Shown: positions 33,835 to 42,345 of the stretch, piece after piece
Layout of the letters: every line of letters begins with the position of its first letter
Position numbering within the stretch: position 1 is the stretch's first letter
Source of the DNA: Anaerobacillus arseniciselenatis
GTDB lineage: Bacteria > Bacillota > Bacilli > Bacillales > Anaerobacillaceae
Reading direction: 5' to 3'
DNA length: 64,000 bases
Assembly (NCBI RefSeq): GCF_001865995.1
Contig: NZ_MLQQ01000002.1
Span: forward strand, 95,719-159,718
Program-made: the position numbers and the translations under genes
The notes under the pieces: model-generated
The model's database searches: none
Seen by the model: only the letters and a program-made list of their open reading frames with translations
What the model was told of the DNA's origin: nothing

Positions 33835-34575
33835 ATGAGATTACAAAATAAAGTAGCAATTATTACAGGTGGCGGAAGAGGCATTGGAGAGGTAACAGCG
33901 AAAACGTTCGCAAAAGAAGGAGCAAAAATCGTTGTTGCTGATTTAAATGAAGCAGACATTGAAAAAACCGTCAGCGAAATGAAAGAAACAGGCGCAGATG
34001 TGATCGGGGCGGTTGTTAATGTAACGGATCGCAAGCAAGTCGACGATTTAATTAAACAAACTGTAGATGCTTTCGGGCGTGTAGATATCGTGGTTAATAA
34101 TGCAGGGATTACAATGGATGCGCAATTATTAAAAATGAGTGAAGACCAGTGGGATAAAGTTATCGATGTTAATTTAAAAGGGGTTTTCAATGTCGGACAG
34201 GCGGCAGCTCATGTAATGAAAGAACAGCAGGGGGGTGTTATTCTTAATGCTTCATCAGTTGTTGGAGTTTACGGAAACTTCGGTCAAACGAATTACGCAG
34301 CGACTAAATGGGGCGTTAATGGCATGACAAAAACATGGTCAAAAGAACTTGGAAGATTTGGAATTCGTGTAAACTCAATCGCACCAGGATTTATTTTGAC
34401 ACCAATGACCGAAAAAATGCCAGAAAAAGTGTTGGATTATATGAAAGAAAAGTCTTCATTAAAGTTATTAGGAACCCCAGAAGATATCGCCAACGGATAC
34501 TTATTTTTAGCATCAGATGAGGCACGTTTTATTACAGGTGAGATTTTAAGCATTGATGGGGGAGTAGTTTTATAA
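33835..34575 (+). CDS. FabG-type short-chain dehydrogenase/reductase
   Basis: The product is a 246-residue classical SDR with a Rossmann fold. TGGGRGIG (11-18) binds the cofactor, NNAG is at 88-91, and the catalytic set is Ser141, Tyr154 and Lys158 (NYAATK). It ends in SIDGGVVL. The sequence is of the 3-oxoacyl-ACP or acetoacetyl-CoA reductase kind, NADPH-type by family. It stands alone, far from fatty acid synthesis genes, so it is probably a FabG paralogue. A GGGGGGAAG ribosome site lies before the ATG. It is the last plus-strand gene before the dif-like site. Confidence 0.8.
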   Translation: MRLQNKVAIITGGGRGIGEVTAKTFAKEGAKIVVADLNEADIEKTVSEMKETGADVIGAVVNVTDRKQVDDLIKQTVDAFGRVDIVVNNAGITMDAQLLKMSEDQWDKVIDVNLKGVFNVGQAAAHVMKEQQGGVILNASSVVGVYGNFGQTNYAATKWGVNGMTKTWSKELGRFGIRVNSIAPGFILTPMTEKMPEKVLDYMKEKSSLKLLGTPEDIANGYLFLASDEARFITGEILSIDGGVVL

Positions 34576-34731
34576 AAAAGAGCTGTTGTTCATGTGGTAA
34601 CTGGGTATGCTCAAGTTGTATAATTTTTTTCTATGATGTTTTGTTATAAGTGTAAGTGAAGGAAATCGTTTAATTTTAAATTTCGTCTCACTATCCAGAG
34701 TATTCTTCTCATTTGAGACCATACCGAAGTT

Positions 34732-34759
34732 AGTTTACATAACGTATATTATGTAAACT
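34732..34759. other. dif: dif-like XerS recombination site (replication terminus)
   Basis: Left arm AGTTTACATAA, 6-bp centre CGTATA, right arm TTATGTAAACT (11+6+11 = 28 bp). The right arm and the TATATTATGTAAACT-like core match the B. subtilis dif site, and 28 bp is the dif length. The two arms are perfect complements, and the symmetry extends three more bases on each side (34729-34762). The XerS-type gene ends 60 bp away. Identical arms fit a single recombinase, unlike XerC/XerD sites with unequal arms. Confidence 0.85.
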
Positions 34760-34770
34760 AACATAATTAA

Positions 34771-34800
34771 TAGAGGGAGCTGCAAATGGGGTTCCCTCTA
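34771..34800. terminator. Hairpin between the convergent fabG and xerS genes
   Basis: TAGAGGGA/TCCCTCTA stem with a 14-nt loop. Short T/A tracts lie on both sides, so it may work in either direction. Confidence 0.5.
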
Positions 34801-34819
34801 TAATTCATAATGTAGGTTA

Positions 34820-35905
34820 TTATTCATCTTCATTCGGCAAATCCATCTTTTTTACAGCAGCGCCAAGTTCATCGTTTTTAATGTGCGTATAAATCATCGT
34901 TGTTTGGATCGATGAATGCCCGAGTTGACGGCGTAATTTAGGAACATCATTGATCGCTGAATGATATCTAGTAGCAAATGAATGTCTCAGCTTATGCACG
35001 GATAATGATGATTTTCCAAACGCATTGGCGTATTTTTCAACAAGTTTTTCGATCGCTCGTGGTGTTAACCGTCTAGTTGTTCCTTTAGGACCCATTGGCG
35101 CTGATACAAATAATGATTTCGTCGTTTTTGTAAGATTATAACGATCGTTTCGTACAGCTAAATAGTCTTTTAAGTCGAGCATCGCTTGATCGCTAATGTA
35201 GACGTATTGCTCTTTATTTCCTTTACGTAGCACTCTTACTGTATTTTTTTGAAAATCAATATCATCAATATCAAGACCAACGAGCTCAGACAAACGGAGT
35301 CCCGAACCTAATATAAGTGAGACGATTGCTGTATCACGTTCGCGATTTTTAACATGAAAATTATACAACTTTTTATTTTCCTTGTTAATTACTCCATAAT
35401 CATGAGCAACAAACTGCCGAAATTGCTCATATTCATCACCACGCAAAATTTTGCCTTCCATACGGTTTGCTAGCGTTTCTTGATCTTCATTAATGTTATT
35501 TAATTCAATTTTCGCCATCACATTTCGCGATAAATAAGGCTGTAAGTTACTAGTTTCAGCGATATTTTGTAAGTAATTAAACAGTGATTTTAACGCAGAT
35601 AGCTTGCGGTTCACGGTTAGTTTAGAGTTATTTAAGCGAAATTCTAAATGCGATAGAAAATCTTCAATTTGCTGCTTTGTTAGTTTTTCTAAGATTTCAA
35701 GAGGGATATCTTTACGGTCGCCCTTGAAAATTTCTTCTGCTAAAATCCAATCAAAAAAGATGATATAGTCATGGCAATAATTAAGTAATGACGCTGGTGA
35801 AAGTTTACGTTTGCGTTTATCTATGTATTCAACGACATACCAAGGAAGTTGGTTTGATTTTTCTTCAATGCGCTCAAAATAACGTTGGCGATTTTCTTGG
35901 CTCAA
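34820..35905 (-). CDS. xerS: Site-specific tyrosine recombinase XerS
   Basis: The product is 361 residues, longer than XerC/XerD (about 300) and equal to XerS of streptococci and lactococci (about 356). The N-terminal SAM-like domain has LPWYVVEYIDKRKRKLSPAS and HDYIIFFDWILAE. The catalytic domain has Arg204, Lys228, His304-x2-Arg307, His330 and Tyr339 (GLRLSEL, RKGNKEQ, HKLRHSF, LGHSS, MIYTH). XerS acts alone on a dif site to resolve chromosome dimers, in contact with FtsK. A dif-like site lies 60 bp past the stop. The start is TTG at 35905 after AAAGGG, 10 nt away; the GTG three codons earlier is too close to the ribosome site. Confidence 0.9.
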   Translation of the reverse strand: MSQENRQRYFERIEEKSNQLPWYVVEYIDKRKRKLSPASLLNYCHDYIIFFDWILAEEIFKGDRKDIPLEILEKLTKQQIEDFLSHLEFRLNNSKLTVNRKLSALKSLFNYLQNIAETSNLQPYLSRNVMAKIELNNINEDQETLANRMEGKILRGDEYEQFRQFVAHDYGVINKENKKLYNFHVKNRERDTAIVSLILGSGLRLSELVGLDIDDIDFQKNTVRVLRKGNKEQYVYISDQAMLDLKDYLAVRNDRYNLTKTTKSLFVSAPMGPKGTTRRLTPRAIEKLVEKYANAFGKSSLSVHKLRHSFATRYHSAINDVPKLRRQLGHSSIQTTMIYTHIKNDELGAAVKKMDLPNEDE

Positions 35906-36252
35906 AATGATCACACCCTTTCGTTTTATTTTAATATATGGAGTTTATTTCGTCAAATTTATATTTTACGTAATAATGTTTATTTGTGTTTTATCAGGAT
36001 GAAACACATTTTTGAATTAAAATATATTGCTCCCTCCCTTTCCCTTAATTCACGGCAAAGTACAATTTCGTGGTAAATATTTATGCTGTAAACTTTCTTT
36101 TAATAAAAAAATCTCAAATAGTTAAACTTCCTTCCCTTACTCGTCTAATCTATATTTAAAAACTACTAATATAAGTAGTCATTTAGGTATTGGAATATTG
36201 CATTAGCGCGATTTGTGAAATATATTTTACGGACATTCAGTACGTTATTTTC
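35906..36252. other. AT-rich intergenic stretch without recognised features
   Basis: About 350 bp between xerS and the dacF-type gene, strongly AT-rich. No gene, RNA or repeat is supported; the promoter of xerS must lie here. Confidence 0.35.
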
Positions 36253-36278
36253 AAAAAACCGAGTGCAAAAACACTCGG
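36252..36278 (-). terminator. Terminator of the D,D-carboxypeptidase gene
   Basis: On the minus strand CCGAGTG/CACTCGG with a short loop is followed by TTTTTT (36253-36258 read in reverse). Confidence 0.9.
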
Positions 36279-36304
36279 CTAATCATTCTTCTTACAGCAA
36301 TCAA

Positions 36305-37450
36305 TTACTTCCTTTTTTTAAAATAAACAACCACTGAAACGATCGCTAATAAAATTGAGATATAGATATATTTGTGAAAATTAGATTTAGGCATCGGTTC
36401 TTGCGCTAACAAACTTACTCCTACTTTGTTTTTTCTTTTCGTTAACTCTCCAGGCTCTATCGTCTCTTTTAAGATTTTATTTTCGTTAATATCGTATACT
36501 TTTAAAATGCCACCATCGGTGAACTCTTTGGCAAATTCCTCATCTTTTTTAGTGGTAAATTTAACTGGCTCAGTTAATCTATATATTTTTCCTAACTCAT
36601 CTTCATAAATTGTTCCTTTTGGAATTACGTTTGTTGTGTAGTTTTCAAATCCATAATCTAATAAATTAGAAGTATCGGTGTAAGAACCTTCGCTCGTATA
36701 AGCTTTTAATGTTACCGCTATTAACTCCATATCGCCTTGTTCTGCAGAAGTGACTAGAGTAAAACCGGCTAGACTAACGAAGCCGTTCTTTACTCCTGTT
36801 ACTCCTTCATATTGCCTTATTAGTTGATGATGGTTATAAATGGTCGTCTCCCAACCTTCACCGATCCACTCCATCTCATTCGTACCAACAATTTCTCGAA
36901 ACTTTCCATTTTTCATCGCATACTGGGTTATTTTTGCCATATCTGCTGCTGTTGTCTTATGATCTCGGTGAAAAAGTCCGTGTGGATTCGTAAAAGTCGT
37001 ATTATAAACACCGATTTGTTCTCGTACAAACCGATTCATCCGTTCTGAAAACGCCTCTTCACTTCCATCTAAATGTTCGGCAATAGCTGTTCCAGCATCA
37101 TTCCCTGAACTTATCAATAAGCCTTGAACTAATCTTTTTAAAGGAACTTCTTCTCCCTCGAGTAAATAAACTCTTGTTCCAATGACATTTCTAGCATTTT
37201 CGCTAACCGTAACGATGTCATCCAAATTCCCTTCTTCTATCGCTATAATCCCTGTAATTATTTTTGTAATACTAGCAGGGTACATATGTGCAGCACTATT
37301 TTTCTCAAACAATACTTCTCCCGTCTTAGCATTAATTAAAATTGCTGACTCACTTTGTAACATCGGTTTAGCATGCGCATCCACCAAGTCTTGCTGACAT
37401 ATCGATAGTATAAATCCAATTATAAATAAACAAAGTAATTTCTTTATCAT
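36305..37450 (-). CDS. D-alanyl-D-alanine carboxypeptidase (penicillin-binding, S11 family)
   Basis: The product is a 381-residue exported protein. The signal peptide is residues 1-26. The S11 serine peptidase motifs are SITK at 60-63 (nucleophile Ser60), SGN at 115-117 and K-N-G at 221-223 where most relatives have KTG. A beta-rich C-terminal region (about 270-340) ends in a membrane span (about 357-377) and KKRK, so the protein is anchored. It trims D-Ala from peptidoglycan stem peptides, either in vegetative wall maturation or in the spore cortex; the DacF type is possible. AAAGGAG before the ATG sets the start. Confidence 0.85.
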   Translation of the reverse strand: MIKKLLCLFIIGFILSICQQDLVDAHAKPMLQSESAILINAKTGEVLFEKNSAAHMYPASITKIITGIIAIEEGNLDDIVTVSENARNVIGTRVYLLEGEEVPLKRLVQGLLISSGNDAGTAIAEHLDGSEEAFSERMNRFVREQIGVYNTTFTNPHGLFHRDHKTTAADMAKITQYAMKNGKFREIVGTNEMEWIGEGWETTIYNHHQLIRQYEGVTGVKNGFVSLAGFTLVTSAEQGDMELIAVTLKAYTSEGSYTDTSNLLDYGFENYTTNVIPKGTIYEDELGKIYRLTEPVKFTTKKDEEFAKEFTDGGILKVYDINENKILKETIEPGELTKRKNKVGVSLLAQEPMPKSNFHKYIYISILLAIVSVVVYFKKRK

Positions 37451-37572
37451 CGAGCATATTCTCCTTTGTAAAAGTCTCGTTGTGATCTAGACGTTTATTA
37501 TTATAAAGGAAAAATATGACCAAATTGAGAACTTTCGAAAATGGAAAAAATTACTCAAGTTTCATGACAGGG

Positions 37573-38736
37573 CTATCTCGCCAACTGTAATATTTGGCGT
37601 ACGTCTTCTTCATTTAATTTCACGAAATTTCCTAAAGGTCCTCTTTCTGTCCCTTTTTGCGCCATTTCATCAATATGCTCTTCAGTAATATCAGCTTCAT
37701 TTAATGTGATTGGCATACCAATGGAAGTGAAAAACTCCTCCATTTTTTGAATGCCAGCTAAAGCCGTCTTCTCTAAATTATTTAGGTCAATTTCAACACC
37801 CCAGACTCGATGTGCAAATTGGGCAAATCGATTTACATCATGTTTGTATACGTACTTCATCCATGCTGGAAAAACGATTGCTAATCCCGCGCCATGAGCG
37901 ATGTCGTAAATTCCACTTATTTCGTGTTCAATATCATGGCTTGCCCAATCACCAATTCTACCCGTACTTAACGAGTCGTTATGAGCAATGGTCCCAGCTA
38001 ACATAATTTCAGCACGAGCGGCATAATTCGTCGGCTCTTTCAACACTGTATGTGCATTATTAATGATTGTTTTTAATGTCGCTTCACATAAACGATCGGT
38101 TAACTCCACATTTTTTTCATTTGTAAAATATCTTTCTAAAATATGGGCGATCATATCGGTAATGCCACAAGCGGTTTGGTATTCAGGTAATGTATATGTA
38201 AGAACTGGATTTAAGTGTGAAAATTTTGGTCTCATTAAATCGTGACCTGTTGCTCGTTTATACCAACCATCTTCATTCGTGATCACTGTTGCACCACTTG
38301 TTTCGCTTCCAGCTGCCGGAATCGTTAGCACTGTTCCAATCGGTAAACAATCGTTGATTTCTGCTTTTCCTGTGAAGAAATCCCAAACATCACCATCATA
38401 TTTCGCTCCAGCTGCTATCGCCTTTGCAGAATCAATGACACTGCCCCCGCCTACAGCTAAAATAAGCTCAATTTCATTTTCCTTACAAATGGAGATCCCT
38501 TCTCTAACAAGGTCGACACGTGGGTTTGGTTTTACCCCACCTAATTCGAAAACTTCAACCTCTTCTTTGCGTAATGACTCGACAACACGATCGTACAAAC
38601 CACTTTTTTTAATGCTACCTCCACCATAATGTAGAAGAACTTTTCTTCCGTATTTCACGGTTTCCTTACCTACCGTATTTTCCGCTTCTTTACCAAACAC
38701 TAGTTTCGTGCTATTTTGAAATGTAAAATCTTGCAT
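37573..38736 (-). CDS. Iron-containing alcohol dehydrogenase (butanol dehydrogenase-like)
   Basis: The product is a 387-residue group III alcohol dehydrogenase. GGGSVIDSAKAIA binds NAD(P), and AAGSETSGATVITNE is the core region. Metal ligands are in CGITDMIAHILERYF (Asp, His) and DWASHDIEHEISG, AHGAGLAIV (two His). Full length and sequence fit the YugJ/YugK and clostridial BdhA type, which reduces butyraldehyde or other aldehydes with NADH in fermentation, in the cytoplasm. AAGGGGG before the ATG sets the start. It is a single gene. Confidence 0.85.
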   Translation of the reverse strand: MQDFTFQNSTKLVFGKEAENTVGKETVKYGRKVLLHYGGGSIKKSGLYDRVVESLRKEEVEVFELGGVKPNPRVDLVREGISICKENEIELILAVGGGSVIDSAKAIAAGAKYDGDVWDFFTGKAEINDCLPIGTVLTIPAAGSETSGATVITNEDGWYKRATGHDLMRPKFSHLNPVLTYTLPEYQTACGITDMIAHILERYFTNEKNVELTDRLCEATLKTIINNAHTVLKEPTNYAARAEIMLAGTIAHNDSLSTGRIGDWASHDIEHEISGIYDIAHGAGLAIVFPAWMKYVYKHDVNRFAQFAHRVWGVEIDLNNLEKTALAGIQKMEEFFTSIGMPITLNEADITEEHIDEMAQKGTERGPLGNFVKLNEEDVRQILQLAR

Positions 38737-38965
38737 TGTTTGTATCCCCCTTTATCGTATTATAGTAATTTTATAAGAAATGCTCAGTAGATGCAATCGG
38801 TTGCCCTTTAAATAAGTTGCTACGAAAACGAACGGTTAGTACGTATGCCCATCCAAAACCATTATAGTCGAATATAATGTTATTAAAATAATTTTACATG
38901 TTAAGTGTAGCTATCTATACGCAAAACTTTTTCTCCAATTTAAATCCTATTTTTATGATAAGTAA

Positions 38966-39077
38966 TGAATTTCATCATTCAACCTTATCGCCATAAAGTA
39001 TCTTTATGTAATTGCGTCAAACCGCTCGCAACTACATAAAGTTTGATATGGCTCGATTTAGGTATTAATGAAATTCA
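38966..39077. repeat. Hairpin MITE-like element, copy 3
   Basis: 112 bp, TGAATTTCAT (38966-38975) to ATGAAATTCA (39068-39077). The inner stem CTTTATGTAATTGCG/CGCAACTACATAAAG and CGCCAT/ATGGC keep the fold with altered pairs. Confidence 0.85.
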
Positions 39078-39122
39078 CTCTAGTATAAAAAAAGATCGTA
39101 TTCTCCTAAAGAGGTGGGGTAA

Positions 39123-39845
39123 TTGAGGAATTCTGAGCGCTTTATCCTTGCTTATAATGCCATTACGAAAGAACTTGAAAAAATGCTTCAAATCAAAAAG
39201 TATGTCCCCTTCCATCAGCTCTTAGAAATGGCGAAAAAGAAAAACGGTGTCATTGAGCATTATTTAAATGATTTAAGAGATATTACCTATCTACGAAATG
39301 CCATTGTCCACGATAAAAACTACCCAGAGACCGCTATCGCAGAACCGCATACACACATTGTCGAAAAGCTAGAACATATTTTAAAGGAAATCCAAAAACC
39401 ACAAAAAGTCATCCCGCTATTTAAAAAAGATGTAAAAACGTTAAAAGCAACATCGACGTTAAGCGAAGTGCTCCATTTAATGAAAAGCTATTCGTATACA
39501 CAATTTCCGGCATTCAACGACAACCAATTTGTAGGCTTAATTACTGACCGTTCGATTGTAAGATGGATGGCGCAAAATATAGACGATATCGAAGTGAAAA
39601 TAAGAAAAGATGATATAAAAGTATCGGACATTTTATTTGTTCAAAAAGAGAAGAAAAATGTAGTTTTTGTTGATAAAAATCAAAACCTTTTTGATATTCA
39701 ACAAAAATTTCTTAACCACCGCGATCAATATTTAACTAGACTCGAAGCAGTACTAATAACGGAAACCGGTGACCCGCTAGAAAAATTACTAGGGATCATC
39801 ACCCCTTTTGATTTATTACAAACAAATAGCTTTAAGTGCTATTAA
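39123..39845 (+). CDS. CBS-pair protein with a HEPN-like N-terminal domain
   Basis: The product is a 240-residue protein. The first 90 residues are helical and contain LRDITYLRNAIVHDK, where R58-x4-H63 fits the HEPN motif found in many RNases and toxins. Two CBS motifs follow (about 98-150, SEVLHLMKSYSYTQFPAF, then FVGLITDRSIVRWM; about 165-235, NLFDIQQKFLN, then LLGIITPFDLL), which usually bind adenine nucleotides. A nucleotide-controlled HEPN protein is suggested, but catalytic activity is not proven. The start is TTG at 39123 after GAGGTGGGG. Hairpin element copy 3 lies just upstream, and a terminator follows. Confidence 0.7.
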   Translation: MRNSERFILAYNAITKELEKMLQIKKYVPFHQLLEMAKKKNGVIEHYLNDLRDITYLRNAIVHDKNYPETAIAEPHTHIVEKLEHILKEIQKPQKVIPLFKKDVKTLKATSTLSEVLHLMKSYSYTQFPAFNDNQFVGLITDRSIVRWMAQNIDDIEVKIRKDDIKVSDILFVQKEKKNVVFVDKNQNLFDIQQKFLNHRDQYLTRLEAVLITETGDPLEKLLGIITPFDLLQTNSFKCY

Positions 39846-39941
39846 ATGCGGTGGATGTCTCATTATTTGAAAATTGATATATGTCTTAAATCGAAACCCT
39901 AAAATTTAGAGACGAAGCATACACCACAATCATCTAATTAC

Positions 39942-39988
39942 AAAAAAACTAAGGCACCGCTTTAAAAAAGCGAAACGCCTTAGTTTTC
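39942..39988 (+). terminator. Terminator between convergent genes
   Basis: AAAACTAAGGC/GCCTTAGTTTT with an inner GCTTT/AAAGC-like pairing; A- and T-runs on both sides allow both directions. Confidence 0.85.
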
Positions 39989-40032
39989 GATTTCCTTACA
40001 GAAGTTTAAGCACGACTATACACTCGTATTTC

Positions 40033-41865
40033 TTAAATCTTCACTTCGCTTAAACTTGCTCCTTTAACAAAGAAGCGCTCGATATTTTTCTCCACCGTCG
40101 GATCTGGAATTAACGGTGGTGCATGATGTGGTTTCGTGCGAACATCGATAATCATATTGTCACAACCCCAATGTTTATGTTCATAATAACTATTCACACC
40201 ATAAATGTCGTGTGACGGGTTGCTTCTCGTAAAGGAAACCCATAGGAAGTTACTCATCGATTCGCTAAGAAAACTACTGTCGTCACATAAAATAATCATT
40301 GGGCAAGTTGGCATGACACCTTTTGCTTGGATTGCTTCAGAAAGTGCGTCCGCTTCCTTTTGAGCCTCTTCGTAACTTGAGAACTTCGGAGCCTCCACTG
40401 CGACGACTCCTGGAATGACTAGGCGTGGATTTTTAAACTCATGCAAACCTTTCAGTTGCTCAGGGACTTCTGTACATAAGTCGCGTTTTTTATCGCCGTA
40501 AGCAGCAAAGACAACTTTACTTCCTGTATTCAATCCCGTTCCTGAATAGTCTAACGTATCAATCGTCGTATTCGTCTGAAAATGAATGTCGCGATGTAAG
40601 TTAAGACGCTCTAAAATGTAACATAAAAATTCTTCTTCTTTATGCGTATCTAAAGGTTGTCCATCTTCTGCCGTAATAAATAAATACTTCGCCAAACTTA
40701 ATTGACCGGTTCCTAAAATACGATTCGCAATCGTCAGTAGCTCAGCAGGTTGTTTTACTTTTTGATAAGGTGTGTAACGCTCGCTACCAATCGCAAAAAG
40801 TAACGGATGCACACCCGCTGCGTCAACTGCGTGTACTTCTTTGACGCCAGGGATTTCTTGTTTAATCGCATCCCCTGTTAATTCATGAATAAGATCACCA
40901 AAGGCAGTATCTTCTTGTGGTGGACGCCCTACAACTGTAAACGGCCAAATTGCATTTTCTTTGGCGTACACTTTATGTACTCTAAATAAAGGAAAGTCGT
41001 GGGTCAGACTGTAGTAACCTAAATGGTCACCGAAAGGTCCTTCAGGCTTCGTTTCCTCTGGGTGGATTTCTCCTGTAATCACAAAGTCAGCGTCATTACT
41101 AATGCAATAGCCGTCAACATAACTATAGCGAAAACGCTGCCCCGCTAGTAATCCAGCAAACGTCATTTCACTTAACCCTTCAGGTAACGGCATTACAGCT
41201 GCCAAAGTATGCGCTGGCGGACCACCAACAAAGATGCTCACCTTTAAAGGCTTCCCTAATCGATTCGCTTTCTCTTGATGAACACCAATCCCGCGGTGAA
41301 TTTGATAGTGCAAACCGAGTTCTTTATTTAATTCAAACTCATTACCACTTAATTGAACACGGTACATACCGAGATTCGCATTCATAATTCCTGGTTTGTC
41401 CGGGTCTTCACTATACACTTGTGGTAGTGTGATAAATGCTCCACCATCATCCGGCCAATGATGAATCAGTGGCAGGTCTGAGATGTTAATTTCTTTGTGC
41501 GTTACCGGTAAACCATTTGATTTTTTCTGAGGTAACGCTTTTGATGCTGCGAACCCTGTACTTACATGGTTAAACGGATTTTTTAAAGCTTTCATCGGAT
41601 CATTTCTAAGTGCGACTACACTTTGCGCTTGATCAATCGTTTTACGGAAAATAAACTTACTTCTCTCTAAGTTCCCAAATAAATTAGAAACTGCTTTAAA
41701 TTTCGAACCTTTTACGTTTTCAAATAAAAGCGCTGGCCCTCCCGCCTCATAAACTTTTAAATGAATCGCGGCCATTTCAAGATGTGGATCCACCTCTTCA
41801 TGTACACGAATTAACTGACCATTCTGTTCTAAATCAAGTATACATTCTTCTAAATTGCGATACAT
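40033..41865 (-). CDS. UbiD-family decarboxylase
   Basis: The product is a 610-residue protein of the UbiD family, whose members (de)carboxylate aromatic or alpha,beta-unsaturated acids with prenylated FMN. Landmarks are the GFAASKALPQ region, MNANLGMYR, FVGGPPAHTLAAVMPLPEGLSE, PEGPFGDHLGYYSL with the catalytic Glu/Asp, and the late DIYGVNSYYEHKHWGCDN. Length is longer than E. coli UbiD (about 500) and fits long Firmicutes members. A UbiX-type prenyltransferase is needed but not encoded here. The substrate is unknown. An OFA transporter gene is divergent upstream and could move its substrate or product. AGGAGC lies before the ATG. Confidence 0.85.
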   Translation of the reverse strand: MYRNLEECILDLEQNGQLIRVHEEVDPHLEMAAIHLKVYEAGGPALLFENVKGSKFKAVSNLFGNLERSKFIFRKTIDQAQSVVALRNDPMKALKNPFNHVSTGFAASKALPQKKSNGLPVTHKEINISDLPLIHHWPDDGGAFITLPQVYSEDPDKPGIMNANLGMYRVQLSGNEFELNKELGLHYQIHRGIGVHQEKANRLGKPLKVSIFVGGPPAHTLAAVMPLPEGLSEMTFAGLLAGQRFRYSYVDGYCISNDADFVITGEIHPEETKPEGPFGDHLGYYSLTHDFPLFRVHKVYAKENAIWPFTVVGRPPQEDTAFGDLIHELTGDAIKQEIPGVKEVHAVDAAGVHPLLFAIGSERYTPYQKVKQPAELLTIANRILGTGQLSLAKYLFITAEDGQPLDTHKEEEFLCYILERLNLHRDIHFQTNTTIDTLDYSGTGLNTGSKVVFAAYGDKKRDLCTEVPEQLKGLHEFKNPRLVIPGVVAVEAPKFSSYEEAQKEADALSEAIQAKGVMPTCPMIILCDDSSFLSESMSNFLWVSFTRSNPSHDIYGVNSYYEHKHWGCDNMIIDVRTKPHHAPPLIPDPTVEKNIERFFVKGASLSEVKI

Positions 41866-41980
41866 GGCTCACTAGCTCCTATTTCTATAGTTTATATCGA
41901 TAATTATACCGTTTCTGTCGACTGATGTCTTGTTTCACCTCTGAAAAATTTGTGTAGATTTAAACTAAAAATCCTTTTTC

Positions 41981-42008
41981 TTGACATTAATTAAATTTGT
42001 GACATAAT
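41981..42008 (+). promoter_or_regulatory. Strong sigma-A-type promoter for the OFA leader
   Basis: TTGACA (41981-41986), 16 bp, CATAAT (42003-42008). The start site would be near 42015, about 330 nt before the coding region. Confidence 0.6.
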
Positions 42009-42014
42009 AGATTA

Positions 42015-42297
42015 AAATAAAAGACGAGTTAAAAAATATTATTAAACGATAGCTTTTGTCACTGTTTTTCTAAGCAAGGGCAAAAGAAATCGGTTACGAA
42101 TATGTTATTAGCTTATACAATTAAGTGATTTTTAAAAATAATTAACCCCTTTTTAGGACGGGGTTGTACAAATGCATTTTAGTGGAACGATCTGAGTATT
42201 TATAAAAATAATATTTTTGGTGGCTTTAAGCAAACACCTTTGTGCGTGCAAAAGAGACCAATGTTGATGAGAAACTCACAACATTGGTCTCTTTTTG
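42015..42297 (+). ncRNA. Unclassified leader RNA ending in an intrinsic terminator, upstream of an OFA transporter gene
   Basis: Between the promoter and the transporter gene no ORF is seen, yet a 14-bp stem AGAGACCAATGTTG/CAACATTGGTCTCT (42253-42292, inner TGAG/CTCA) is followed by TTTTT. Other pairings are CTTTTG/CAAAAG (about 42053-42086), AACCCC/GGGGTT (about 42143-42165) and GGTG/CACC (about 42220-42238). A terminated leader before a transporter suggests a riboswitch, attenuator or sRNA. No known riboswitch class was recognised. Confidence 0.5.
42253..42297 (+). terminator. Intrinsic terminator within the OFA leader
   Basis: Stem 42253-42266 with 42279-42292, then TTTTT at 42292-42296. 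No plus-strand coding gene lies directly upstream. Confidence 0.9.
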
Positions 42298-42345
42298 TTA
42301 TCATTCGAAAAATTCTGACATTTGATTATTAAGGAGGTTCATCTC

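Noticed and set aside
42260..42280. TGATGAG...GAAAC words reminiscent of a hammerhead ribozyme core
   Set aside because: There is no stem II between the two words and no matching stems I and III; the bases are simply the loop of a terminator hairpin.
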